Notes under the pieces: model-generated
Told to the model about the DNA's origin: nothing
The model's input: the letters and a program-made list of their open reading frames with translations, nothing else
Databases searched by the model: none
Assembly (NCBI GenBank): GCA_029204225.1
Contig: CM055092.1
Location: 80,980,778-81,044,777, forward strand
Length of the DNA: 64,000 nucleotides
Direction: 5' to 3'
From: Diphasiastrum complanatum
Lineage: Eukaryota > Streptophyta > Lycopodiopsida > Lycopodiales > Lycopodiaceae
In this document: positions 1 through 10,979 of the stretch, piece by piece
Numbering within the stretch: the first letter of the stretch is position 1
Layout: each line of letters begins with the position of its first letter
Program-made: the position numbers and the translations under genes

Positions 1-1740
1 CATCCTAAAAGGGTCAAGGGGTCCCACCTCTAATGGCGGTTCGGCCCTTCGTTAGCAACAGAGGATTTGCCACTTCCAACCCTGATGGCCCTCTCTATTG
101 CCCCGTGCTCCCCAACCGATGAGAGTTTTCCAGGCTCTCAGAGATACGGTTGCAAGGAGGGGGTGCTAATACTTTTGGTGCAATGATTCACTAGCTTTCT
201 AGAATTATGGTTCCGTAAAAACTTTTGATCGCTAATTCGCTAATGTCTCTTTCCCCATTGAATTCGGCTTACAGTTAATAAAGATCTTACATGGGCTGGA
301 AACCGATTTATTGTCTATAATGTGCTCGTGGGGTGCAAGTTATACGCACCGCTTTGTTTGCTAAGCGGCGGTATTTTCGCCGACCGTCGGGTCTAGGTAT
401 TTTGCTAGACAGTACCGACGACGGGTGTGACTAGTGTGACGCTTAACCAAGGCGGTGTATTTCAACCGCGGATGGTAGACAGCCCGCTTTGGTGTTTCAC
501 AGAGGTCGGGTCCAATTAATACACTTCATAATGAAAAACAAACGATTCCAACTTGACGATTTCCACAATTTATCAATCATGCCGTATGTCAACTAGTTTA
601 TAGACCGGCCAACAACCACATGCAGTTACTATGAAGGAAAACCAGGCTCCACTACTAGCAATGTATGGTCTACTAGTAGAACATTGTTTTAACTTTAAAA
701 TGAAGAAGCGATTCCATGGTAAGTACAATTCAACTCATGAACCGGTTGTCCCCTCTTTCCTACCGGAAAACAATTCCATTGTCAGTCTAGTTCAAATATT
801 TAAAAAAAGCAATTACGGCGTAAATACTGATACCCTAGATGACGCATGGAGTAAATGGAAAACCTCAATAGCTACTTACCCTATCCGGCCAAAATCACAA
901 ACAATTTCATCATGTCAAAACAATAGCAAGTACGGAATCTTTGGAGTGCATGGTTCCTGAAACACTACACACCGGCATACTACCATTCTGGTTCTAAAAT
1001 TTTTAGTACGATTCACTACAGTGCACAATCGACCCGTTATTCACTCAGTTGAACGAACGCATCCGAACTCAAATTTATATGACCTTGTTACTAAACAGAT
1101 GTATGCGGTCTATAAAACCTTCCTTGCTTCACAAAAACACTTTATAAAAACCTTATTCACATGTAGTTGACTATAGCAATAACCTCACATTGCATTCCGA
1201 TTTAACTTAAAAAACTTGCAACCCGAACTTCATGAAACTTACTTGCTTCCGAACAAAAACGCTTATAACGATTTAGTTGGAAATGTGGAACAACCCTACT
1301 ATCACACACCATAACATGTTCATGACAAAACATACTACTTTATGTTCATTGGTGCAAATAGAGTTTGAAAAATCAGAACATACCTCAATGCGCAATTAGG
1401 TAGCTGGTTCGTGGAAACTCTAGTCATGAACCTTGTAGCAAAAATCAGAGCCAGGCATGGTGACGTAGTTTTCTCCACTTTACGCGTGTCCGATCGAACT
1501 GGTGTAAAAAGAGAAAATAAAGAAAATGAAAGTTTCTGGAATATGATTGGTGCGATTGAAATGTTAACGGTTCAGTTGAGAGAAAACTGAACCGAAAGTC
1601 TATAAAAAAAACAGGCCAGAAAGATACAATGGCTAAAAAAATCAGCAACCCATCACTCACACCAAGCCCTCAAGCAAACCATCCCACTCATTCAAGATAT
1701 AAGCCTACTAGTATGACAATGGACTACAACCAACCAACCA
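1..1740. other. No recognisable gene
   Basis: I see no domain, repeat family or RNA gene here. The longest open frame (631-960, plus, 109 codons) has no motif I recognise and sits in AT-rich sequence, so I do not call it. A short run of CAAC units lies near 1728-1743, just before the first Copia element. Confidence 0.5.
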
Positions 1741-1983
1741 ACCCTCACCATGAAATCACTCTGAAAAAAAGCAATTCTCTCAACACATTACTCTAATGCT
1801 CAAGCACAACCCACTTTTTCCATCAACAAGCATAGATTCAATCCCAAGGAGTGCAAACAAAAACTCCATCAACCCAATCAAGCCTCCAATAATCAATCAA
1901 CTAATTGGAGGGAAAAACACAACTCTCAAACCAAACCACAAGCACCCAACCTATCCATTGTTATCAACTACAAGTGAAAGATA

Positions 1984-4900
1984 TTGAGGGAGATAGGTAC
2001 TTGTACAAGAGCCAAAGAAGCTTGGGATTGTCTCAAGACTATCTATGAGGCTAAGAATATCTCTAGGCTTCTCACTCTTAGGAATCAAATCTTTCAAAGT
2101 AGCCAAAAGAGTGATGAGAGTGCATCTAGTTATGTTTTGAGAGTAAAAGATATTCATAGAGAACTTGCTTGTATTGGTGATTCCATCAATCAAAATGAGC
2201 TAGTTCAAGTCATTCTCAATGGCTTGAGAAGTGAATTTGATAACCTTGTCCAATCCTATGCCATTAAGGAGGAGCTACCGAGTTTGGAGGCTCTCCAAAG
2301 TGTGCTAATTTCGGAAGAATCAAGACAAGAGTACAAGCTCTTGAGGATGGACAAGCTTACTCTCACTCATAATGATGGCAAAGCTCTCTTTGCCAAGGAT
2401 AAGCACAAAGGGAGGAGCAAGAACCAACATCAACAATCCTCAAGCAAGGACATAGTCAAATCCAAAGACAAAGATGAGGAGGAAGATGATTCCTCTAATG
2501 CTTCATCATCCAAGCTCAAGAAAAAAAAGATCAAGTGCATTTATTGTGGCAAGAAAGGTCATTATGCCACCAATTGCTTCAAGAAGAAGAATCAACTCAA
2601 GCAAGCCAACATTACCAATGAGAAGGAAGACACTATTGCAAGTGATGGAGAGGGATCTCTTATGGTCTCTAGTTTCTCATCTATTCCTTTCAAGAAGGAC
2701 AGCCTATGGTATATTGATAGTGGAGCCTCTTCACATATGTGTAGCTCCAAGGACTCTTTCTCTTCTATTGCACCTTATGATGGAGTCAAGAAATCAATAT
2801 ACACTACAAATGATTTTGAATGTCCTATTGAAGGCATAGGGAACATTCCCTTGAAGCTTGCATCCTCTAAAGTTCTTTCTCTTTCTAAAGTTCCTTATGT
2901 ACCTAAGCTTACCAAGAATCTTATTAGTGTTGGCCAATCGCTTGATACTGGCCTTGATGTATAATTCAATGTTGATACTTGCACTATCAAGAAGAATGAT
3001 GAGATACTTGCATTAGGATCTAGATTTGGTGGCATCTATAAACTAGATCCAAATGAGTATGTGAATGCTTGTAATGTTGCTCTTGTGAACAAGCTCTCTA
3101 TGGAGGAATTATGGCATAGGATGTTGGGACATCCCAACTACAAATCCATGCTCTCTATGATCAAAGAAGCCAAAGCTATTGGCTTGCCAAAGTCACTCTC
3201 CAAGAAGATCAAGCCTTGTGAGGCTTGTGCTATTGCTAAATCTCACAAAAAGCCATTTACAAGATCTTCTATCAAAAGCAAGCATCCTTTGGAGGTAATC
3301 CACTCGGATGTGCATTTCTCATCAACTACAAGCAAGGGAGGAGCCACTTGTTTTGTTACTTTCATTGATGATTACACAAGATTCACTTGGATATATCTTC
3401 TTGCTTCTAAATCTATGGTGTTTGATCATTTCCTTATTTTCAAAGCTTATGTAGAGAAGCAATTCTCATTCAAGTTTAAAGCTCTTAGAAGTGATGGAGG
3501 TGGTGAATATATCTCCAATAAATTTCAAGATTTTTGTGAGCTTGAAGGCATTAAAAGAGAGTTTTCTTGTGCCTACTCTCCATCTCAAAATGGAGTGGCT
3601 GAGAGAAAGAATAGATCTCTATGTGAATGTGCAAAATCTATGAGAATTGAGGCATCTTTGCCCAAAGATTTCTGGGGAGAAGCCAATAATTGTGCAAATT
3701 ATCTTTGCAATAGGCTCCCACATATAGCTCTTGGAGGAAAGTCACCATATGAAATCTTATTTTTGAAGAAGCCTAAGGTTGATCATCTTAGAGTTTTTGG
3801 ATGCTTATGCTTTGTCCATATTCCCTTGGAAACAAGGAAGAAGGAAGATCCTAGTGCATGCAAAGGGATCATGGTTGGATACTCATCCACCAAGAAGGCC
3901 TATAGAGTCTTTATACTCTCTACTTCTCAAGTTATTGGAAGTAGAGATGTTGTCTTTCATGAAGATCAACACTCATCTTTTGAAGAGGCCGAGATCAAGA
4001 AATCTATGGATGCATCATCAATTATTGATTTTGAAGACAATCATGATGTGATGGGGTCGGGATTTGAAGAAGACTCTCCTCGGATTTTCTCACCAAGAAG
4101 ATCCATGAGAGATAGATCCGAGCCTAAGAGGCTTTCATATGTTGACAAAGGCAAACAAGCGGATCTTGATTCCACTAATTATGTTTTTTATGTCTCTCGT
4201 GAAGAGCCAAAGAATGTACAAGAGGCACTCAATACCAAGGAGTGGTATGATGCCATGAAGCAAGAGTATGATGCATTGATCACCAACAATACTTGGGAGC
4301 TTGTAGATCCTCCATCCAACAAGCATGTGATTGGTTGCAAGAGGGTATTTCGGATCAAGTTCAATCATGATGGCACCATCAACAAGCATAAAGCAAGATT
4401 ATGTGCCAAAGGATTTGCTCAAATCCATGGTCTTGATTATGAGGAGACCTTTGCACCCATTGCAAAGATGGTGACAATAAGAATTCTTATTTCTCTTGCT
4501 TGTTTTTTCAAGTGGAAGGTGTTCCAATTAGATGTATCCAATGATTTTCTAAATGGTTATCTTGAGGAGGAGATCTATATGGAACAACCTCAAGGATTCA
4601 TCAAGGATGAGTCCAAAGTGTGCTTGCTCTTCAAAAGTCTTTATGGACTCAAGCAAGCACCAAGATCATGGCATTCAAGACTTAATTCTTTTCTTTTATC
4701 TCACTAGGATTTACTCTTAGTGACTATGATCCTTCCATGTATCTAAAGTTTGTTGATAGCAATATTGTCATTCTTCTAATTTATGTTGATGACATTATTC
4801 TTTGTGGGAAGTTGTATCAAGCTAGTTGATGAAACCAAGCTAGCACTTGGATGTGAGTTTAAAATGCAAGATCTAGGAGAGATGCATTACATCCTAGGCC

Positions 4901-5748
4901 TAGAAATTGATTTTTATGAAAATCATGTCTTTATATGCCAATCTAGATATGCACACTCTATGTTGAAAAAATTCCATATGGAAAATTCTAAGAGCATAGA
5001 TATTCCAATGGAGAAAATTGTAAAAGATCCTAATAAAGGTGATGAAAGATCCTTTGAGGACATCACACTTTTTAGGAGTCTTGTAGGCTCCTTGATTTGG
5101 CTTACCATCACTAGGCCCGATCTAAGTTTTTGTGTGTACAAATTGAGTCAATTTATGCAAGATTCTAAGATCCATCATTGGAAGATGGCCAAGAGGATTC
5201 TAAGATATGTATCTTCATCTTGTGATTATGGTCTACTCTATAAAAGTGAATATTTATCCATTATTGGCTACTCGGATTCGGACTTTGCAAGTGACAAGAT
5301 GGATCGAAAGTCTATTAGTGCATACACTATCTTTCTTGGAGGCAATCTAATATCTTGGCTTTCCAAAAAGCAAGATACTATATCTCTCTCTTCATGTGAG
5401 GCCGAGTACAAAGCACTCACTACAACTACCAAAGAAGTGCTTTGGATCAAGAGGTTTTTAATGGAGCTAAAGCGCATCAAGGAGGATGATCTACCAATGA
5501 TCAAGTGTGATAACATCTCGGCCCAAGCTCTTGCCAATAATCCCATATTTCATGCAAGAAGCAAGCACATAGAAGTGGCACACCATTTTGTGAGAGAAAA
5601 GCTTATTGGAGGAGACATCTATTTGGAACATGTCAACTCGTCCTCTTGTATTGCCGATCTACTCACCAAGCCTTTGAGCAAAAGTGCTTTCATCAAGCAT
5701 AGATCTAATCTTGGAGTTATATCAAGATCAATGCTCAAATCTTCATAG
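1984..5748 (+). pseudogene. Copia C1 gag-pol, broken
   Basis: It would encode the capsid and enzymes for Copia retrotransposition. Counting from 1984, gag is the UBN2 type (residues 5-110), followed by a CCHC zinc knuckle (C185 to C198) and the protease motif DSGASSHM with catalytic D245. A stop at 2962 interrupts it. From 3061 the frame continues with the pre-integrase HHCC finger (H19, H24, C53, C56) and an integrase core with D83, D145 and E181; the last two have the D-x35-E spacing. The RT follows with the Copia KARLCAKG and LYGLKQAPRSW blocks. Frameshifts fall near 4705 and 4815, flanking the YVDD active site (about 4783). RNase H follows and ends at 5748 after the usual ADLLTK-type tail. 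The true gag start is lost; the first codon here is TTG. Confidence 0.92.
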
Positions 5749-5766
5749 ATAATTTTTTAGGAGGAG

Positions 5767-6446
5767 TGTGAAAAATTGAAAAAGATTATCTATGTTAGAT
5801 ATAGGTGTCTTATGTTTTTTACATCAAGCATCTAGGTGTAGGATGTTGATAGGAATAAAATTGGCATAGATGGCAAATTATGCATTTCCACTTGTAATGC
5901 CGCTATTGAGCCAAACTAGAGTAAGAGACTAAACATGTGCCAACTAGAGTGTAGACAAGTGTAAAGCTTTTGTTTGATGAATTCCAAGAGGTCCAATAGG
6001 ATTTAGAGGTGGAACCTTGTGAGGTCCAATAGGAAATTGAGGTGTGCTTGAATATAGTCCAATAGAATTAAGAGGTGCATGGATCAATGGTCCAATAGGA
6101 TCAAGAGGTGACAAAGTATGGTCCAATCATAGTTAAGCATAGTGGTAGCTCGTGGATCTACTAGTATCATTGTACTCCTCATTTTGGATCTAATTGATTT
6201 GGTGATTTCATGGATTTTGTGAGTTATTGAGTTTCTAGCTTTCTCTCTCTACCCGAGAGCTCATGATGGTTTTTCTCTCTCTACCCGAGGAGAGCAGCTT
6301 GTTTTTACTTGGATTATTTTTTTAATACTTCCCACACGTGTGAGTGAGAGTTGGAAGTGATTGAATGCATGTAGTAGTGTGGTTTTGCCATAGGATCAGA
6401 GATAGATCTTGAATCTCAATCTAGTCTTGATCTTGGTGCATCTACA
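5767..6446 (+). repeat. 3' LTR of Copia C1
   Basis: It begins TGTGAAAAATTG directly after the purine tract GGAGGAG (5760-5766) and I end it at TCTACA (6446), giving TGT..ACA ends and about 680 bp. The end is inferred from these terminal bases and from the similar ending of the C2 LTR. A CACACGTGTG palindrome lies near 6335. An array of GGTCCAATAGGA-type units lies in its first half. Confidence 0.65.
5990..6132 (+). repeat. Minisatellite of GTCCAATAG units inside the C1 LTR
   Basis: Five imperfect copies of a unit of about 30-35 bp, each with a GTCCAATAG or GTCCAATCA core, start near 5990, 6023, 6057, 6089 and 6120. The linkers often carry an AAGAGGTG or TTGAGGTG motif. Confidence 0.75.
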
Positions 6447-6589
6447 CACCTTAGGAGATCACAAGTACATGTTGTGGACAATCCACATGTGTGAAATCAA
6501 CACTTTTATATATACAAATATACACATGCACATATGCAAATAGCCTATCATATAGTTGGCTATGAGGATTACCAGTTCTAACTGTGGTC

Positions 6590-7195
6590 AACGCTATCTC
6601 ATTACAGGCACAACAAAAATGCAGACCATCAATAGGTTCAAAAGTACAACGAGATAAGAACTTATTTTTGCATAGCCCATCCAATATGGAACCTTCATTG
6701 GTGTCCGTCTCTTTTGGATACAACTCTAAATACAATTGCGCTGCTTCCACCATATCCACATGTTTGAATTCACGGTACATCTTTAAAAATTTCTTTGAAC
6801 TATCGAACAAAACCTCAGGTTCATCTCCACTCTTGAAAGAAATCGGTCGCACTGTGACATTGATAGAAGTAGGTACAGGCTCATTCGTCGTGCAAACTGA
6901 TTGATACAACTGCTCAGCAAAAGAAAAATCAAGGGCACGTTGGTTCGTAAAAAGCGAGGCTCGATGAATATTCTTTGACTCAATTCGATACATATGCTTG
7001 CCCCAAACATAACCAACATCATTAGAGGAATATGCATCGAGATTGACATTTGTTTCCTCCTCAAACTTAATGCATCATCATTATCGGAGGATGATACAAT
7101 GTCATCGAGGCCTCCAAATATTGTTCCATTCAGATCAACCCTTGGCCTCAGTGGACGATTTTCAGCCTATCCAACCGGCCTGGCTGTCCTTCAAC
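6590..7195 (-). pseudogene. Unrecognised coding-like segment, frameshifted
   Basis: On the minus strand, about 165 codons are open from about 7072 to 6590. The downstream part includes the stretches DVGYVWGKHMYRIESKN, FSFAEQLYQSVCT and PEVLFDSSKKFLKMYREF. It looks like real protein rather than chance: mixed composition, a CCAC motif and no low complexity. Upstream (7160-7080) another frame reads on in the same style with a DLNGTIFGGLDDIVSSSDND-type acidic stretch, so one frameshift or a splice near 7075 is needed. I do not recognise the family. It could be a host gene fragment or sequence carried by a transposon. It abuts the GC-rich palindromic block at 7.25 kb. Confidence 0.4.
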
Positions 7196-7247
7196 CAACA
7201 TAAATTTCGTCTCTTGGGTAGCGTCGTTTCGATGTAACTTTTTTGCC

Positions 7248-7725
7248 GTGCTTGTTTTCTGCCTCCGGATGGAGTCTTGGCAAAAATTTTGTGAAACCTT
7301 CGTGAATTTTTTTTTCGCGATGCTTCGTGAAATTTTCGCGAAGGCAGGCTGGCTCCCCCCTCTCCTGCCACGACGGGTGGGGAGAGGGGGGGGGGAAACA
7401 TTAACGAAAATTGTTGCAAAATTTTTTTCGCAATGCTTCGCGAAATTTTTGCGAAGACTGTCTTCGGAAAATTTTCACAAAGCATCGAGTGCAACAATTT
7501 TGCAAAGCCTCCGCGAGATCTTCCCTTGCCTGCCTTCGCGAAATTTTCGCGAAGGCAGGCAGGCTCCCCCTCGTCCACCCGTTGGGGGAGGGGGGGGGGG
7601 GGGACATTAACGAAAATTGTCGCGATGCCTTCGCGAAATTTTGCGAAGGCATTTGCGTCATTGTCCCCTCCACCCACCAGCCGCTGGGGGTGGGCAAGAG
7701 GGGGGGGGGGGGGGGGGGGAGAATT
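7248..7725. repeat. GC-rich palindromic repeat block with poly-G runs
   Basis: A TTCGCGAAATTTTCGCGAA-type near-palindrome recurs at about 7324, 7437, 7535 and 7630. The copy at 7527-7561 has perfect 17 bp arms around one base. The phrase ACATTAACGAAAATTGT occurs twice, about 210 bp apart, marking a larger tandem unit. Runs of G reach about 20 bases near 7701-7719. Open frames across this block on both strands are by-products of this composition. Confidence 0.8.
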
Positions 7726-7759
7726 TATAAAAAAAACATTTAAAACAAAAAAAAAATTG

Positions 7760-8215
7760 ACCTCTCCCCCACACACACTACTTAACTTAGGATATTGGAT
7801 TTAACTAAAAAGGCATGGGGAATTGGGGAATTGGGGCCATTATGTGTACATGGTCAAAAATGGTTGTAGGCCTAAACACTTGATGGTGGATTTGTATGGG
7901 TCTATTAGTGAGTCATTGGGGAACTGGATGACATGGCCCAGATAGGCTGCAGAGGTGTCCAGTGAGGTGTCACAGTGCACTACTAGTGGTGCATGGGCCT
8001 TGGAGGGTATAAGCATACCTATTCGGCTCTCACTAGTGTATGCTTGATAGCATGATCGGTGGCAGGATGCTGCTGGTGTGATGCCTCATTCCTCTCTGAG
8101 TGATTGATCCATAGCTGGGGGCTAGATCCGTTCGATCTAGGTTTGGTTGGGTTGGTTTGTCCACCATCAGGTTCCCTTGTGTTGCTTGTGATTGGCATGC
8201 TTAGAATAGGATCCT
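7760..8215. other. No gene seen
   Basis: This stretch between the palindromic block and the Copia fragment shows no domain and no clear repeat. It may be the remaining upstream part of the second Copia insertion site. Confidence 0.4.
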
Positions 8216-8221
8216 TGGATT

Positions 8222-9213
8222 GAGGACTTTATAGTTACCATCTTGCTAATCTATGTGGATGATATCATCTTGAGTGGTGGAGACAATCAAGATGTGGAGG
8301 ATATCAAGAGTGCTCTTAAGAAGAAATTTGAGGTGCATGATCTTGGTAACTTGCATTACATTTTGGGAATAGAAGTCATTAGATCTTCTCAATCTACTTT
8401 CATTTGTCAAGAGAAGTATGCTAATTCTATTCTAGAAAGATTTCATATGGTAGATGCAAAAGCTAGTGATACACCTATGGAGTCTCATGTAAAGCTAACT
8501 GTAAGAGGTAGTGAAAGATCCTTCAAGGACATTACTCTCTATAGAAATCTAGTTGGTTCACTCATCTATCTAACCATTACTAGACCAGATCTAAGCTATT
8601 GTGTTGGAAGATTGAGTCAATTTATGCAAGATCCTAATGAGGAGCATTGGAATCTAGGAAAGCCAGTTTTGAGGTACATCATTGGAACTCGAGATTTTGG
8701 CATATTATATCTAATCTTTTTGGATTTTCAGATTCAGACTATGCTAGAGATGTAATGGATAGGAAATCCATTAGTTCTCATTGTATTTTCATGGATGATG
8801 GAGCTATATCATGGATGTCGAAGAAACAAGCCACTATCTCATTGTCATCTAGTGAAGTCGAGTACAAAGCTCTTACACATTGCACAAAGGAGATGGTATG
8901 GATCAAGAGGATGATCAAGGATCTTCACTTGCTGGATTTTTCAGAGAGCCCAATCATCTTTTGTGACAATCAATCAGCCCAAAGGTTGGCAACCAATCCT
9001 ATCTTTCATGCTAGGAGCAAGCATATGGAGGTGCATCATTTTGTGAGGGAGCAAGTCATTGCAAAGGAGGTGGAGCTTCAACATGTGTCCTCAAGGGAAT
9101 GTGTAGCTGATATCTTCACCAAAGCATTGGGAAAGGACTTGTTCATGAAGCATAGGACATCACTTGGAGTGTTATCAAAGTCTATGCTAAAACTAGCTGA
9201 AGAGGGAGTGTGA
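8222..9213 (+). pseudogene. Copia C2 RT C-terminus and RNase H, 5'-truncated
   Basis: Only the last third of pol remains. It starts just before the RT active site YVDDIIL (about 8252) and continues through the Copia RT tail (GIEVIRSSQSTFICQEKYA). RNase H has SDSDYA and SLSSSEVEYKALTHCTKE. One frameshift near 8700-8720 splits the two halves. The protein ends with ECVADIFTKAL and HRTSLGVL, typical of the Copia C-terminus. The residues differ from those of C1 at many positions, so this is a related but separate family or an older copy. Gag, protease, integrase and the 5' LTR are absent. Confidence 0.9.
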
Positions 9214-9773
9214 AAGATTCAACTAGTTTGACCATATTTGCTATGATTTCTATATTTGGCAAATTGAGGCCAACTTTGTTTTAGACTTAGAGTTTGACTT
9301 TTCAAAGCTCATTAGTCTAAATTTCATTTGAATAAAAACTTTTTGAAAGTGTGGGAAAGTTAGAAGTTGAGTTTGAGTAGATTCAAATTTGAATGTTGGG
9401 TACTTTGAATCTAGACCCAAAAATAGTAGGGTTAGCATTTTGGTGGGATAGTCAAGTGGCCAAATAGGGTTTGGACCTGTTATAAAAGAATTTAACTCGT
9501 GGAGAGACATATCTTCTCTCTTATCTATCTCATTTCATGCTTATACATGGTTCTCTTGGGTTCTACTATCCATTGGTGCACTATACTTGTGATTGCATGC
9601 AATTTTATGTGTAGAATGATCTATATTTGTTATTTTTGGATCCACACGTGTGAAATACAGTAGCTTGCTGGTTTTGTACGGACAACAACAGTACTTTATC
9701 TTTTGATTCATGTTTGATCAAGTTCTATTAGAGTTTGCATCTCATTTTGTGTGTAGATGCTGATTTTTCTACA
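9209..9773 (+). repeat. 3' LTR of Copia C2 (approximate end)
   Basis: It begins TGTGAAAGATTC after the purine tract AGAGGGAG (9201-9208). I place its end at TTCTACA (9773). Like the C1 LTR it carries a CACACGTGTG palindrome (about 9643). The 3' boundary is inferred. Confidence 0.55.
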
Positions 9774-10330
9774 TTGGTGAGATTGGTAGAGTAGCTTTTT
9801 TTGTAACCCAAGATCTTTCTGTGGATATCCTTCACAAAAACCCCTATCCTTAGATTAAAGTAGCAGTTAATCATGACCCGCAGATTTAGGTAGTTAATTA
9901 GATCAGGTAGAAGGATAGGCTAGCCAGTAACGTAGACTAGCTTAGATCAATCTAGAGTAGACAGTATATATAAGTTAGGTAAATTTAGATCTACCGATAG
10001 ATTGACTCAAATAAATTAGGAGGTTGTCCCTTAGGCCCCTAGTGTAGATTAATGATAGTTTTTGGAATAGGTAGGAACTGGCTAGGTAAGTTAGAAAGTA
10101 TCGACGGAACTTGTATGTAGGAAATCCCAGCTTGTATGAACTGCCTTTGCCCTTGTACAAACCCTATGTGAAAATCTCAACCCTACCCATCTTCTCTCAT
10201 TCTCCTTGTAAAAATGTCCGAAAATGCCCCGAGCGGTCTATAAAGAGTTCTATTGTTATTTTTGGCAGTCACTGCCATTGTTGTCCTCTGTTGTGCTTGA
10301 ATGTATGATCAATTTGTCTAGAGAAATTTT
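9774..10330. other. No gene seen
   Basis: AT-rich sequence with many TAGG and CTAG words but no recognised domain, RNA gene or clear repeat. Confidence 0.4.
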
Positions 10331-10331
10331 A

Positions 10332-10413
10332 GTCGAAAATGCAAGTAAGGCTAAATTTCAGTCGAAAATGCAAGTAAGGCTAGAAATTTCAGTCGAAAAC
10401 GCAAGTAAGGCTA
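10332..10413 (+). repeat. Three tandem copies of a ~30 bp unit
   Basis: Units starting GTCGAAAATGCAAGTAAGGC lie at 10332, 10361 and 10392 (period 29 to 31 bp), with one base change in the third copy. Confidence 0.85.
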
Positions 10414-10414
10414 G

Positions 10415-10514
10415 ATTAAACAACGGGATGTTCTGATTAGAAAATCTCATCGAATTTTCTGTCAAAACCACCATTTTTATTAAACAACGGGATGTTCCGA
10501 TTAGAAAATCTCAT
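10415..10514 (+). repeat. Direct repeat of 36 bp, two copies
   Basis: A 36 bp unit containing AAACAACGGGATGTTC occurs at 10415-10450 and 10479-10514 with a single T/C difference. Both copies end in GATTAGAAAATCTCAT. Confidence 0.85.
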
Positions 10515-10594
10515 AAATCTGGCAGTCAATCGGAAAACGGATTGTGCACAGTGCAAGGCCATTGTCCAAAAATGACAGTAGGCGAGTTATAATT

Positions 10595-10610
10595 CTCCTA
10601 TATATAGGAG
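10595..10610. promoter_or_regulatory. Palindromic TATA-like element
   Basis: CTCCTATATATAGGAG is a perfect 16 bp palindrome with a TATATA core. It stands just ahead of a pyrimidine-rich repeat tract and a decayed coding region, so it could be the TATA box of an old LTR or gene promoter. This is inference only. Confidence 0.35.
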
Positions 10611-10629
10611 AGTGAGTTATACAATTTTC

Positions 10630-10945
10630 TATCTCATTACTCACGTTCATTACTTGCCCGATTATTTGTGCTCATTACTCGCCGACGCCCATTACTCATG
10701 CTCAGCCTTTTACTCACCATCTCTTCATTACTCGTTGTCTATTCATTACTCACGCCTTGTTATTATTCGTCGACCATTACTCGCCAGCACCATTTGTCAT
10801 TACTCGCCCAGGTATAACTTGTCGGCGCCATATTACTCGCCAACCTGTATAACTCGTCGGCGTCACATTACTCACCCTTGTCTATAACTCACCATCCATA
10901 CATTACTCGCCAGTGCCCATTACTCGCCATTTGTCCATAACTCAC
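10630..10945 (+). repeat. Degenerate CATTACTCGCC array
   Basis: The words ATTACTCGCC, ATTACTCACC and ATAACTCGTC recur more than fifteen times at irregular spacing of about 10-25 bp. This is a decayed short-unit array or a low-complexity leader. Confidence 0.75.
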
Positions 10946-10979
10946 CCTCAAACCCTATCCACACCAGTACCGACTGCTT

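Larger units (their letters stand above)
1960..6446 (+). mobile_element. Ty1/Copia LTR retrotransposon C1, 5'-truncated
   Basis: The element keeps part of gag, then protease, integrase, reverse transcriptase and RNase H in Copia order, a polypurine tract and a 3' LTR. The 5' LTR, primer-binding site and gag N-terminus are missing, because recognisable coding sequence only begins near 1980. I could not find a matching 5' LTR upstream. Damage to the coding part is light: one stop and two frameshifts. No target-site duplication can be shown because the 5' end is lost. Confidence 0.9.

Noticed and set aside
631-960. Open frame of 109 codons (plus)
   Set aside because: No motif, no start context and no neighbouring coding signal; likely chance.
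5990-6132. CRISPR-like spaced repeats
   Set aside because: Repeats and spacers are imperfect and variable, and the context is a plant retrotransposon LTR.
7162-7776. Several overlapping open frames on both strands with Pro-, Gly- and Ala-rich proteins
   Set aside because: They arise from the GC-rich palindromic repeats and G-runs, in several frames at once.
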